This document shows, one piece after another, positions 8,369 to 16,724 of a stretch of 64,000 nucleotides of DNA (its first letter is position 1; every line of letters starts with the position of its first letter). The notes beneath the pieces were generated by a model, which did no database searches, was not told the origin of the DNA, and saw nothing but the letters and a program-made list of their open reading frames with translations. Position numbers and translations under genes: made by a program. This DNA comes from Paenibacillus silvisoli. Lineage in GTDB: Bacteria > Bacillota > Bacilli > Paenibacillales > Paenibacillaceae. The stretch is from the NCBI RefSeq assembly GCF_030866765.1, contig NZ_CP133017.1:2958001-3022000 (forward strand), read 5' to 3'.

Positions 8369-9325
8369 ATGGATAACGCAAGTCAGAGAACAGAGATCGC
8401 TACATTTGCAGGAGGCTGTTTCTGGTGTATGGTGCAGCCGTTCGACACACTCCCCGGGATCATTTCGGTCATTTCCGGTTATACAGGCGGCCATACTATC
8501 AATCCGACCTACCAAGAAGTCGGTACAGAAACGACAGGTCATTACGAAGCAGTTCAAATCACATTTCAACCGGAGTTGTTTCCTTATGAACGCCTGCTTG
8601 ACATCTATTGGCGGCTCATTGATCCTACTGATCGTGGCGGACAATTCGGTGACCGTGGCTCATCGTACCGAACCGCGATATTCGTACATAGTGAGGAACA
8701 GCGCAAGAAGGCAGAAGCCTCTAAGCAAGCGCTGCAGAAGAGCAAACGATTCAAGAAGCCGATTGTGACCGACATCCTACCAGCGGTGCAATTCTTTCCT
8801 GCGGAGGATGAGCATCAGGATTATTACAATACGCACCGAAGATCCTACAATCTGTATCATGATGGCAGCGGACGAGAAGAATTCCATGAACGAAGCTGGA
8901 ATACGAAGAAAGACAAGGATAAACTGCGTCAGCAGTTAACGGAACTGCAATATAGCGTTACACAAAATAGGGAGACAGAGCGTGCGTTTCAGAACGAATA
9001 TTGGAATAACGAACGTGAAGGGCTTTATGTCGATGTCATAAACGGCGATCCGTTGTTCAGCTCTAGGGACAAGTATGATGCGGGAATCGGCTGGCCGACC
9101 TTCTCAAAGCCCATTGAAGAGGGCTGGATTCAGAAAGAATCCGATCTAAGTAACGGTCAGGTGCGAACGGCGCTGCGCAGTCGAACATCCAAATCGTATT
9201 TGGGTCACCTCATCCAAGATCGTAACAAGCCTCAATACCGCGTCAATTCCGCTTCATTACGCTTTATTCCGGTAGAACAATTGGAGGCGGAAGGGTACGG
9301 CCGCTATGTGCCCTTTTTTGAATAA
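8369..9325 (+). CDS. msrAB: MsrA-MsrB fusion, MsrB half lacking both cysteines
   Basis: This 318-residue fusion would repair oxidised methionine. The MsrA half (residues 1-160 or so) has the intact GGCFWCM motif with Cys17 and Cys20, plus the GYTGGH, GHYEAV and [17 protein letters not shown] segments of an active S-epimer reductase. The MsrB half (about 190-318) is clearly homologous: [25 protein letters not shown] and NSASLRFIP are all there. However, the recycling Cys of GCGWP is Ile (GIGWP) and the catalytic Cys of RYCxNSA is Arg (QYRVNSA, codon CGC). No other Cys exists in the protein, so MsrB activity is not expected. The ribosome binding site is weak (GTGGTGG-like). Confidence 0.9.
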   Translation: MDNASQRTEIATFAGGCFWCMVQPFDTLPGIISVISGYTGGHTINPTYQEVGTETTGHYEAVQITFQPELFPYERLLDIYWRLIDPTDRGGQFGDRGSSYRTAIFVHSEEQRKKAEASKQALQKSKRFKKPIVTDILPAVQFFPAEDEHQDYYNTHRRSYNLYHDGSGREEFHERSWNTKKDKDKLRQQLTELQYSVTQNRETERAFQNEYWNNEREGLYVDVINGDPLFSSRDKYDAGIGWPTFSKPIEEGWIQKESDLSNGQVRTALRSRTSKSYLGHLIQDRNKPQYRVNSASLRFIPVEQLEAEGYGRYVPFFE

Positions 9326-9388
9326 ATAACTCAGTCACATCCATCATCTAAAAGAATAAACGAAAGACGCTGACAAAGGAGTGGAGTT

Positions 9389-10054
9389 ATGAAATTACTG
9401 CTCACATCTGCTGGCATTACTAATAAAAGCATACACGACGCGCTGATTGCCATGCTGGGCAAACCGATTGCCGAGTGTAGCGCACTCTGCATTCCAACTG
9501 CGATATACGCCATACCCGGTGGTGCAGGCCATGCATGGCGGTTTTTCAGCGGACAAGCCAACGCACCGATGTGTGAGCTGGGCTGGAAGTCCCTGGGTGT
9601 ATTGGAGCTCACAGCGCTGCCCAGCATCGATAAAGAGCTTTGGGTTCCTTTGGTCAAGGAAGCTGACGTTCTGCTAGTGAATGGCGGTGACCCCTTGTTC
9701 CTGAGTTACTGGATGCGGCAGTCCGGACTGGCTGACCTCTTGCCGTCGCTGCAAGCAGTCTATGTGGGACTGAGCGCCGGGAGTATGGTGATGGCACCCA
9801 ATATCGGGGAATTTTTCGTTGGCTGGACGCCACCTAACGGCAGCGATGAGACGCTGAGCCTGGTTGATTTTGCAATGTTCCCGCATCTGGATCACGAAAT
9901 GCTGCCGGAAAACACGATGGCTAATGCAGAGAGATGGGCTGCCGGGATCCAGGGGCCGGCATATGCCATTGATGATCAGACCGCCATTAAAGTGATCGAC
10001 GGAACGGTCGAAGTTGTCTCCGAAGGGCATTGGAAATTGATTTCGCCCTGCTAA
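9389..10054 (+). CDS. PepE/S51-like peptidase (type 1 glutamine amidotransferase fold)
   Basis: The 221-residue cytoplasmic protein belongs to the peptidase family S51 (PepE/cyanophycinase). The nucleophile elbow GLSAGSMVM sits near residues 128-136, preceded by the LLVNGGDPLFLSYW strand (NGGxxxxL motif). The Asp/His-containing segment FPHLDHEML and the YAIDDQTAI strand near the C-terminus are also typical. E. coli PepE cleaves Asp-X dipeptides, but many Bacillota homologues are of unknown specificity. Start ATG 9389 has AAGGAG at good spacing. It stands 63 bases after msrAB without a clear terminator, so the two may share a transcript. Confidence 0.8.
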   Translation: MKLLLTSAGITNKSIHDALIAMLGKPIAECSALCIPTAIYAIPGGAGHAWRFFSGQANAPMCELGWKSLGVLELTALPSIDKELWVPLVKEADVLLVNGGDPLFLSYWMRQSGLADLLPSLQAVYVGLSAGSMVMAPNIGEFFVGWTPPNGSDETLSLVDFAMFPHLDHEMLPENTMANAERWAAGIQGPAYAIDDQTAIKVIDGTVEVVSEGHWKLISPC

Positions 10055-10069
10055 TGAATCAGGGAGCAT

Positions 10070-10219
10070 ATGATTGTGAGTAAGAAGCCGAGGATCATTC
10101 AAGGATTGGAAAAGATGGACGGCGTATTCTGGATGAAAGCGCCAGCGAATTCAAAGCGTCGATGTTGGCCGAGAAATGAGTATCGGAGAATGATAGATCG
10201 GAGAGAAGGGATTTTATAG
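10070..10219 (+). CDS. 49-codon open reading frame, doubtful
   Basis: ATG 10070 has AGGGAG three bases upstream (short spacing). The 49-residue product is basic (KKPRIIQGLEKMDGVFWMKA, then Arg-rich) and not recognised. It may be the remnant of a lost gene between the PepE-like and PhyH genes. Confidence 0.25.
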   Translation: MIVSKKPRIIQGLEKMDGVFWMKAPANSKRRCWPRNEYRRMIDRREGIL

Positions 10220-10255
10220 ATGTACTAGAATATTTTAGTGGAAGGAGGTTGGGAG

Positions 10256-11023
10256 ATGGAGTTAACTTTTCACCAGAAGAAACAATTGATTGAGCAAGGC
10301 TATGTGAAGGTACCGGGTGTCGTTCCGAAAATAATGATTCAAGAAGCGATGAAGGCAATCAACCATACGATTGGCAAAGGAATCCCGGAGAACCATAACG
10401 GCGCTAACTATTGCAGGGAGCTGGAGAGCAAACCCTTCATCACGGACATGTTTAATCGCACGCCGGCCAAAACGATCATCGATTCGCTGGTCGGGCAAGA
10501 TGCCTATCATAGGATCGGTATGGGGCAGATCGCATTGCGGTTTCCGTCTTATATGGATGATCCGCCTGAGGATCTCGGGGCGCATCTGGACGGCGTCCTC
10601 CATGTTAAGGATAGCATTGCGCAAAACTTCACGGCGCTCGTCGGCGTCATTCTGAGCGATCAGACCGAGACGAGGCAGGGAAATTTCACGGTTTATCCCG
10701 GCACGCATAAGCTGTACGAGCAATATTTCCGGGAGCACGGAGCGGAAGTATTGTTTCGAGATGAGGGGTTTCGCACAAAGCATCGTTCGGAACATGTACC
10801 GCTGCCGATGCCGGTTCCGATTACGGGCGAGCCGGGTGATCTGATCATCACGCATTACCAGCTGGTTCATGCCGGGGGCATCAACCTGTCGGACCGAATC
10901 CGATACTCGGTTTATTTTCGGGTTGATCATAAAGAGCGTCCGAACGATTGGCAAACGCCGCTAGTCGATATGTGGCACCATTGGCCCGGACTGCGGACTG
11001 CGCTTGCCGATACAACATCATAG
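10256..11023 (+). CDS. phytanoyl-CoA dioxygenase (PhyH)-family oxygenase
   Basis: A 255-residue Fe(II)/2-oxoglutarate-dependent oxygenase. The double-stranded beta-helix ligands are seen: His and Asp in GAHLDGVLHV, and the distal His in THYQLVHAGGIN followed by the Arg (SDRIRYSVYF) that binds 2-oxoglutarate. PhyH proteins hydroxylate varied small molecules; the substrate is not predictable. AAGGAGG lies seven bases before ATG 10256; the longer frame from GTG 10238 overlaps that site and was rejected. A second, clearly different PhyH gene is at 37833. Confidence 0.85.
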   Translation: MELTFHQKKQLIEQGYVKVPGVVPKIMIQEAMKAINHTIGKGIPENHNGANYCRELESKPFITDMFNRTPAKTIIDSLVGQDAYHRIGMGQIALRFPSYMDDPPEDLGAHLDGVLHVKDSIAQNFTALVGVILSDQTETRQGNFTVYPGTHKLYEQYFREHGAEVLFRDEGFRTKHRSEHVPLPMPVPITGEPGDLIITHYQLVHAGGINLSDRIRYSVYFRVDHKERPNDWQTPLVDMWHHWPGLRTALADTTS

Positions 11024-11027
11024 TCAC

Positions 11028-11064
11028 GGATCAGGCAGCTTCTTGCTGCTTGATCCCTTTTTTT
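11028..11064 (+). terminator. rho-independent terminator after PhyH gene
   Basis: Twelve-base arms GGATCAGGCAGC (11028-11039) / GCTGCTTGATCC (11045-11056), with one G-U pair, followed by CTTTTTTTATT. Confidence 0.9.
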
Positions 11065-11098
11065 ATTGCGATGTAACGGTATCAAAGGAGGGAATTCC

Positions 11099-11578
11099 TT
11101 GCATTTTCAACCGATCGATGTAACCAAGCATAGAAAGTTTATTATTCCATTTCGTAGAGATTCTTTCATTGTTAGTTTCGGTTCGGATAAGGACTTCGGG
11201 AATGAAGAGGAGTATATCGATTGGGTAGACGCAAAATCGAGGCAATTTCCAGAAGGATTCGTTTTAGCTATGGAAAATGAAATCCCCATCGGCCAGCTTG
11301 AGCTAACCATAATAGAACACAACGATAGCAAAATAGGCTATGTCAATCTGTATTATTTGATTCCTGAGAAACGGGGGATTGGATTAGGCAAGGCACTCCA
11401 CCAATACGCTCTTCAGTTCTTTGGTAATAATGGCGTACAAGAATATCACCTTCGTGTCTCCCCATCTAATCAAAACGCTTGTAAGTTTTACCATAAAAAT
11501 GGAATGCAGCAAATTGGATTCGAACAAGACGGAAAAGTAATCAGAATGAGAGGGACATTATTTGAGAAACGCCGGTGA
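11099..11578 (+). CDS. GNAT-family N-acetyltransferase
   Basis: A 159-residue acetyl-CoA-dependent acetyltransferase. The strand 4 / motif A region reads GYVNLYYLIPEKRGIGLGKA (R-G-I-G-L-G-K binds the pyrophosphate of acetyl-CoA), followed by HLRVSPSNQNACKFYHKNGM, the motif B element common to the fold. TTG 11099 is chosen because AAGGAGGG sits seven bases upstream; the frame upstream runs back into the preceding terminator. The substrate is unknown. The stop codon lies inside the left arm of the next terminator hairpin. Confidence 0.8.
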   Translation: MHFQPIDVTKHRKFIIPFRRDSFIVSFGSDKDFGNEEEYIDWVDAKSRQFPEGFVLAMENEIPIGQLELTIIEHNDSKIGYVNLYYLIPEKRGIGLGKALHQYALQFFGNNGVQEYHLRVSPSNQNACKFYHKNGMQQIGFEQDGKVIRMRGTLFEKRR

Positions 11579-11602
11579 CCTCAATCAGGTGACCGGCGTT
11601 TC
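11566..11602. terminator. perfect 16-bp hairpin between convergent genes
   Basis: Arms 11566-11581 and 11587-11602 are perfectly complementary around CAATC and overlap the stop codon of the GNAT gene. The T-tract is modest on both strands, but the position between convergent genes suggests a shared terminator. Confidence 0.65.
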
Positions 11603-11610
11603 CCTATTTA

Positions 11611-12012
11611 TTAACGTTTCGGCATTTTGCTCGTATCCATGTACAGCAGGTTCCAGCGGTGACCGTCCAGATCGGCAAACCCTGCTCCGTACATCCAGCC
11701 GTCAATTTCACTTGGCTTGCCAAAGATGCTTCCGCCGGCCGACTCTACTTTTTGAATATAGGCATCTACTTCTTCTCTGCTGTTAGCGCCAATGGAAAAT
11801 ATGACTTCTGCGCTATGTGAAGTATCCGCGGTTTTTGAACCTGTAAATTTCTCGAACACCGCATCAGGGAACAGCAGAATCGTGGTTTGGCCTATGGCGA
11901 GCTTGGCTCTCTCGTTGCCAAAGCTCTCCGCATCGAATCCAATCTCTTTGAAAAAGGCAGTTGACCTCTCAACATCTTTGACCGGCAGGTTAATCCAAAT
12001 CTCCTGTGACAT
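11611..12012 (-). CDS. VOC-family (glyoxalase-like) protein
   Basis: This 133-residue VOC protein starts MSQEIWINLPVKDVERSTAF, typical of the YaeR/PhnB-like group. The second module ends YGAGFADLDGHRWNLLYMD, with the His/Glu-type ligands mostly replaced by Asp/His. AGGAGGC precedes ATG 12012 by seven bases; the frame extends to 12072 without a better site. The family often isomerises or binds small electrophiles; no specific substrate is suggested. It is the third VOC protein in the first 12 kb. Confidence 0.8.
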   Translation of the reverse strand: MSQEIWINLPVKDVERSTAFFKEIGFDAESFGNERAKLAIGQTTILLFPDAVFEKFTGSKTADTSHSAEVIFSIGANSREEVDAYIQKVESAGGSIFGKPSEIDGWMYGAGFADLDGHRWNLLYMDTSKMPKR

Positions 12013-12103
12013 GGTTATAGCCTCCTGGAATCTATTTTCAAAACTACACCTACTATACTCTACTTGTGGCACCGGAAGCGAATTTTAGGAAAGAAACCGT
12101 GAG

Positions 12104-13282
12104 CTAGGATAATCCGTTCAAAAGCGAACCTTCACCGAGCGCGGTCGCGGCCAGCGTCTGAATGACCGAGCTGTCCATTGGCGGATTGTGCAAGCCGGCA
12201 CGGACGTCGCGGTAATAGCGCTCCAGTGGATTCGCGCGTGACAAGCTGGTACCGCCGACAATGCGCATCGCTAAGTCGACGACACGTATGGCGTTGTTCG
12301 TGACCGTATATTTCGCCAGACCGAGCTCCGGCTTCATCGCGGATCGTTCTGCCGGCTCCTTATCCCATCTGTCGGCCGCCGCATATAGCAGCGTGCGGGC
12401 GGTACGAAGCTCGATCTCCATTTCCCCGATCATTTGTTGAACGGCAGGGAGGGAGGCAATCGGCGTATCCAAGGAGTTTGGCTTATAGGAGCGCGCGAAC
12501 GCCAGCGAATAGTCGCGTGCCGCCAGGGCGATACCCATATAGCAGGCAGGTATATGCAGCAGCCAACCGCCGCCGTCATCCGTTCCTTTGCCGGTCAACC
12601 GGCTGCCCGCGCCGGCGAAAGCGCCGTCCAGCACGACGTCGTGGCTGCCCGTCGCTCGCATTCCGATTGTGTCCCATGTTTCGACGATCGACACCCGGTC
12701 CGACCGATGGACGAGGAAATCAGCCGTAACGTTTTCTTCCGGGATATAGGCGGACACGACGAAACGGTCGAGAATCGGCGACAGCGTGCTGAATGTCTTG
12801 CGTCCCGTGATCCGCCATCCGCCGTCCGCGGCAATGGCGGACGTTTCCGGACGGCCGCCGCGGCTTGGGCTGCCGGAGGACGCTTCGCTGGCGAACGTGT
12901 TGATCATTGTGCCGTCCTTCACGACGGAGCGGCATAGTTCTTCGAACGTCTCCGCCGGCCATTTCCCGGTCGTGCGCAAATGCATGATCTGGCCGAGATG
13001 CCAGCCTACGGCAAGCGCGGTCGAGCCGTCACCGTAGGCGAGCCGTTCCTGCAGCAGGACGAACTCGTACAGCGGGATTTCATCGCCTCCGAAAGCCCGG
13101 GGAACGGTCAGCTTTAGATATCCGGCCTCCCGCAAATCGGAAAAATTATCGAACGGAAACGAGCCCTCGCGATCGTACCGGGGCGCTCGCTCCGCGAATC
13201 GGGCTGCCAGCCGCTCGACGAGCGCGGCGCGGTTCCGTTCCTCATCGTTGCGAATGGGGCTGTCAATGAATCGTTTCATCAT
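12104..13282 (-). CDS. acyl-CoA dehydrogenase-family flavoprotein
   Basis: 392 residues with the three-domain acyl-CoA dehydrogenase layout: helical N-domain with AGYLKLTVPRAFGG, a beta-domain (EASSGSPSRG, WRITGRKTFSTLSP), and a C-terminal helical domain with GMRATGSHDVVLDG and IVGGTSLSRANPLERYYRDV. The catalytic Glu of the classical enzymes is not obvious, and the sequence resembles the DszC/SfnB branch that acts as FMNH2-dependent monooxygenases on sulfur compounds. Either role is possible. GAAGGAG precedes ATG 13282. Together with the next gene upstream it is distinctly GC-rich compared with the rest of the window. Confidence 0.75.
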   Translation of the reverse strand: MMKRFIDSPIRNDEERNRAALVERLAARFAERAPRYDREGSFPFDNFSDLREAGYLKLTVPRAFGGDEIPLYEFVLLQERLAYGDGSTALAVGWHLGQIMHLRTTGKWPAETFEELCRSVVKDGTMINTFASEASSGSPSRGGRPETSAIAADGGWRITGRKTFSTLSPILDRFVVSAYIPEENVTADFLVHRSDRVSIVETWDTIGMRATGSHDVVLDGAFAGAGSRLTGKGTDDGGGWLLHIPACYMGIALAARDYSLAFARSYKPNSLDTPIASLPAVQQMIGEMEIELRTARTLLYAAADRWDKEPAERSAMKPELGLAKYTVTNNAIRVVDLAMRIVGGTSLSRANPLERYYRDVRAGLHNPPMDSSVIQTLAATALGEGSLLNGLS

Positions 13283-13375
13283 GGCTCACTCCTTCTTCTC
13301 GTATTATAGCAACCGAATAATGGTTATCGCGAGCGATAGGAGAGAATTGTACCTTAGGTGGCCATGAACATAAGA

Positions 13376-13404
13376 AGGCTGCCTCCGAATTTCGGTGGCA
13401 GCCT
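13376..13404 (-). terminator. hairpin between aldo/keto reductase and flavoprotein genes
   Basis: AGGCTGCCTCCGAA (13376-13389) / TTCGGTGGCAGCCT (13391-13404), 14-base arms with one mismatch. It sits 13 bases beyond the minus-strand reductase stop. The T-tract is poor, so termination may be partial. Confidence 0.55.
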
Positions 13405-13416
13405 TTCGTTGCTGAA

Positions 13417-14397
13417 TTATTGAAAGCCCAATACGGGATGCGGCACGTACAGCTCTTCCAGCTCGCGGATTTCGTCGGAAGTCAACGCAAGCGAGAGCGC
13501 CGCGGTCGCGTCGTCTAAATGTCCGGGCTTCGTCGCGCCGATAATCGGCGCCGTGACTGCGGATTTGCTCAGCACCCAGGCTAGCGCGACCTGGGCTTGC
13601 GGAACCCCGCGCTCGGCCGCGATTCGCCCGACGCGTTCGACGATCGCGCGGTCCGACTCGACAGCGGACGTATACAGCGTCTTGCCGAACGCGTCGGTTT
13701 CCGACCGTTCGCTGATATCGTCCCAGCCGCGCGTCAAGCGGCCGCGGGCCAACGGGCTCCAAGGGATGACGCCTACGCCGAGATCCCGGCAGAGCGGAAG
13801 CATTTCCCTTTCTTCCTCGCGGTACAGCAGATTCAAGTGATTTTGCATGCTGACGAATTTGGTCCAGCCGTTCTTCTCCGCCGCGAACTGCGCTTTAAGG
13901 AACTGCCAGGCGTACATGGACGAAGCGCCGATATAGCGTGCTTTGCCGGCTTTGACGACGTCGTGCAGCGCTTCCATCGTTTCTTCGATCGGCGTATGCG
14001 GGTCCCAGCGGTGAATTTGATAGAGATCGATATAGTCCGTGCCGAGCCTTCGCAAGCTGTCGTCGATTTCGCTCAGAATCGCTTTGCGCGACAAGCCGGC
14101 GCCGTTCGGACCGGGCCGCATGCGGCCGTGAACCTTGGTCGCGATGACGACGTCCTCGCGCCTTGCGAAATCCGTCAGCGCGCGACCGACGATTTCTTCG
14201 CTCGTGCCGTCCGAGTAAACATTAGCGGTATCGAAGAAATTGATGCCCAGCTCAAGCGCCTTGCGGATGAAGTGGCGGCTCCGCTCTTCGTCCAGCGTCC
14301 ATGAATGCGATCCTCTTGACGGTATGCCGTAGCTCATGCAGCCCAGACATAGTCTGGATACCTCCAGGCCGGTTTGGCCAAGGCGAGTGTAATCCAT
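13417..14397 (-). CDS. aldo/keto reductase
   Basis: A 326-residue NADPH-dependent aldo/keto reductase. The N-terminus MDYTRLGQTGLEVSRLCLGC is that of the YajO/Gfo-like Tas group. Catalytic Asp-Tyr (FDTANVYSDG), Lys (VVIATKVHG) and His (LYQIHRWDPHT) are all present, and the cofactor loop is APIIGATKPGH. GAGGAGG precedes ATG 14397 by eight bases; the nine-residue extension to 14424 has no such site. Codon usage is strongly GC-biased like that of the gene downstream, suggesting the two arrived together. It is unlike the reductase at 2066. Confidence 0.9.
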   Translation of the reverse strand: MDYTRLGQTGLEVSRLCLGCMSYGIPSRGSHSWTLDEERSRHFIRKALELGINFFDTANVYSDGTSEEIVGRALTDFARREDVVIATKVHGRMRPGPNGAGLSRKAILSEIDDSLRRLGTDYIDLYQIHRWDPHTPIEETMEALHDVVKAGKARYIGASSMYAWQFLKAQFAAEKNGWTKFVSMQNHLNLLYREEEREMLPLCRDLGVGVIPWSPLARGRLTRGWDDISERSETDAFGKTLYTSAVESDRAIVERVGRIAAERGVPQAQVALAWVLSKSAVTAPIIGATKPGHLDDATAALSLALTSDEIRELEELYVPHPVLGFQ

Positions 14398-14662
14398 ATT
14401 CGATTCCTCCTCTGGTTTCGTCAATGTTAATCTTGCTGTTGACTCTATCGTAACGTTTGGCAGCGATTAAGCGCAACCTTGGCACAAGCTTTAAAAAGAC
14501 ATAGGCTAGTCTAGCAAACACCAGCTTTAATCTGTATTACAAAAATATTATATCTGTTTTTATTGATAAATAAAGAAATAATAAAACTGTTATAGACATA
14601 AATATAATCTGTACTATATACTGAAACCGTGTTCTTAAAGCAGCTGTTGAGGAGAGAGGTAG

Positions 14663-15598
14663 ATGCGGATGACTTCTATAAAATTAGATGCCAGTTTCGT
14701 TGCCAACACGGTTAGATCACTTGCAGCCTTGCTAGATAAAAATTACGTATGTCCCGAAATCGCTGCTTCAATGAAGCAGGGGTTGCTGGATAAGCTTTCG
14801 GATGGCGAGTATGACTTGGAAGAGAGTGGTGCTGCAATAGCGGGGAAGATTACGGATTTTTTGAGGCAATTGAGTAACGATAAGCATGTAAGCTTCCATT
14901 TTAGCGAGCAGCCGCTGACTATTCAATCGGATAACTCAACCGATAGCGAGGAAATGAATCGAACCTCAGGATGGTATAATTATGGCATTGAAAAAGCAGA
15001 ACGGTTATCTGGTAATGTGGGGTACCTCGTATTAAATGATTTTGCCTATCCGGAATTTGCCGGCGAGACGGCCGCGAACGCGATCGGGTTTTTAGCGAAT
15101 ACGGACGGATTAATAATCGACCTCCGTAACAATTTCGGCGGTTCGTCTTTTATGGTGACACTCATCGCTAGTTATTTGCTTGACGCCAAAGTACCCGTGC
15201 ACTTAAATGATCTTTATTGGCGATCTCACGATGTTACACAATCCTTTTGGAGCTTACCCTATGTACCTGGAAGAAGATATGGATCTCGGAAGCCTGTTAT
15301 GCTGCTGACCAGCAATCATACTTTCTCAGCAGCAGAAGAGTTTGCCTATAGTCTTCAAGCGGTAGGGCGGGTAACCGTCGTTGGAGAAAAGACGGGGGGA
15401 GGCGCTCATCCTGGGAGCACTCACCGAATTAATGATCATTTTGAAGCATTTATTCCGAATGGCCGTGCAATTAACCCGGTTACCAAGACGAACTGGAATG
15501 GCGTGGGGGTTATACCGGATTTAGAATGCCATCGCGATGAAGCGTTTGACATTGCGTATCAGAAGCTTTTAAAACAGCTGCAAAACGAGTCCGCGTAA
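14663..15598 (+). CDS. S41-family peptidase (C-terminal processing protease-like)
   Basis: 311 residues with the S41 catalytic core but no PDZ domain and no signal peptide, so probably cytoplasmic, of the tricorn/IRBP-like type. The helix LAALLDKNYVCPEIAASMKQ is the N-terminal three-helix cap. The core has GYLVLNDFAYPEF, LIIDLRNNFGGSS (the strand with conserved N-x-G-G), and the nucleophile strand LLTSNHTFSAAEEFAYSLQA with Ser in TFSAAE, then VGEKTGGGAHPG. GAGGAG lies before ATG 14663; a second ATG two codons on is equally possible. The upstream 120 bases are extremely AT-rich and probably hold the promoter. Confidence 0.85.
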   Translation: MRMTSIKLDASFVANTVRSLAALLDKNYVCPEIAASMKQGLLDKLSDGEYDLEESGAAIAGKITDFLRQLSNDKHVSFHFSEQPLTIQSDNSTDSEEMNRTSGWYNYGIEKAERLSGNVGYLVLNDFAYPEFAGETAANAIGFLANTDGLIIDLRNNFGGSSFMVTLIASYLLDAKVPVHLNDLYWRSHDVTQSFWSLPYVPGRRYGSRKPVMLLTSNHTFSAAEEFAYSLQAVGRVTVVGEKTGGGAHPGSTHRINDHFEAFIPNGRAINPVTKTNWNGVGVIPDLECHRDEAFDIAYQKLLKQLQNESA

Positions 15599-15616
15599 AC
15601 CGTGGACTTTTTTTAA
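15588..15616 (+). terminator. terminator overlapping the S41 stop codon
   Basis: AGTCCGCG (15588-15595) / CGTGGACT (15601-15608) with one G-U pair; the loop contains the TAA stop and is followed by a run of T. Confidence 0.85.
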
Positions 15617-15714
15617 TGGTACGAGAGACCACACGCGAGGAATCGTATCCGAATAAGATTGTTGAAGGGAAAAACAGGTGTGTGATGTCAGCCTAATCAG
15701 AGGGATGTGATTCC

Positions 15715-16560
15715 GTGGAGCAGCGTTTGACACTGCATGCCAGCCTCATGCGGTTGCGTGCCCGTCAATTCCGGCGTTATCTCAGGAAGCTTGGCTGCAA
15801 AGGCAGTCAAACTTTACATTTTACGCTTGTCCACGATACGATGGCGCGCAAGCCCGTTCAGCCCACTTCGCAGAGCAAGGCGCGCGCGATGACGCTGCAT
15901 AAGCAAATGAAGCAGCTAGAGCGACGGATCTCCCGGATTACGCTGCTGACCCGCGCGAAACGGCCGGTCCCGCTAAAGCTCAAAAACGACGAAGGCTATG
16001 CGGTATTCATGACCATCAATTACCGGGAGAAGGCTCGGGGCGACTTCCAGGCGGTTCGCGCACACTTCATTGACGTTGACCTCAACAAGATCTCGGAATT
16101 GCTGAATACGAGCGAAGAGGCGGAGCGCCGCAAGCAGGAGCTGCTAGCGAACCCCGTGGAACAGATCGAATCCATCAGCGTGACGCGTACCAAGCAAGGA
16201 CGTTATCGGCTGCTCGCCCAGCGAGGCGCGAGAAGAGTGAGGCAGCTGAAACGGAAGTTTCTATTTAAGCATCGAAGGCTCATTCGGGGTTCGATGATCG
16301 TCGAAACGAAAAACGGCTATCACATCTACTGGGCAATCCGCAAAGGCTCGATCGGTTGGTTCGTCCCCATTCAGCGGGCACTCGTCCGCAAATTCAACTC
16401 CGATCCCAAAATCACGGACCTCTCTCGCGTCATGCGCGTTCCCGGCTTCTACCACCGGAAAAACCCGGCAAACCCTTACCTTGTTCGCGTGAGGCGCTGG
16501 GGAAGGAAGCGGCCCTATACTCAGGCTGAGCTTATCCTGCGCTTGGCATTATCCTTTTGA
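15715..16560 (+). CDS. orphan RepB-like primase (archaeo-eukaryotic primase fold)
   Basis: This 281-residue basic protein carries the three signature segments of RepB-type AEP primases: an h-D-h-D strand (AHFIDVDLNK, Asp120 and Asp122), the s-x-H strand (ETKNGYHIYWAI, His203) and the third acid before the R-hP-G segment (DLSRVMRVPGFYHRKNP, Asp235). In plasmid and phage RepB proteins these bind divalent metal and nucleotide and make primers. Here there is no helicase, no zinc ribbon, and no integrase, relaxase or phage gene nearby. The first 100 residues are helical and Arg-rich, perhaps for nucleic-acid binding. Start GTG 15715 follows GAGGG. It could be a remnant of a lost element or a stand-alone repair/tolerance primase. 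Confidence 0.7.
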   Translation: MEQRLTLHASLMRLRARQFRRYLRKLGCKGSQTLHFTLVHDTMARKPVQPTSQSKARAMTLHKQMKQLERRISRITLLTRAKRPVPLKLKNDEGYAVFMTINYREKARGDFQAVRAHFIDVDLNKISELLNTSEEAERRKQELLANPVEQIESISVTRTKQGRYRLLAQRGARRVRQLKRKFLFKHRRLIRGSMIVETKNGYHIYWAIRKGSIGWFVPIQRALVRKFNSDPKITDLSRVMRVPGFYHRKNPANPYLVRVRRWGRKRPYTQAELILRLALSF

Positions 16561-16574
16561 GCTTTTCGATGATT

Positions 16575-16611
16575 AGGTTAACCAGAATAACCTGGTTGGC
16601 CTTATTTTTTT
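16575..16611 (+). terminator. terminator after primase gene
   Basis: AGGTTAACCAG (16575-16585) / CTGGTTGGCCT (16592-16602) with G-U pairs, then TATTTTTTTG. Confidence 0.8.
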
Positions 16612-16651
16612 GCTAGGAAGCTCATGTCTCGTTTTACCAGATATTATTTGT

Positions 16652-16679
16652 TTGTAGGGTACGGATTGCGCGTTATAAT
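16652..16679 (+). promoter_or_regulatory. putative sigma-A promoter of the sensor kinase gene
   Basis: TTGTAG (16652-16657), a 16-base spacer, then a perfect TATAAT (16674-16679), about 46 bases before the start codon. Confidence 0.5.
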
Positions 16680-16724
16680 TAGCAGAGTGAACGGGAAAAT
16701 ATTAGGTTAGGATGAAATACATAG

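Noticed and set aside
13304-13762. 152-codon minus-strand frame overlapping the aldo/keto reductase gene
   Set aside because: Arg-rich translation in a GC-rich gene, a typical shadow of the reductase frame.
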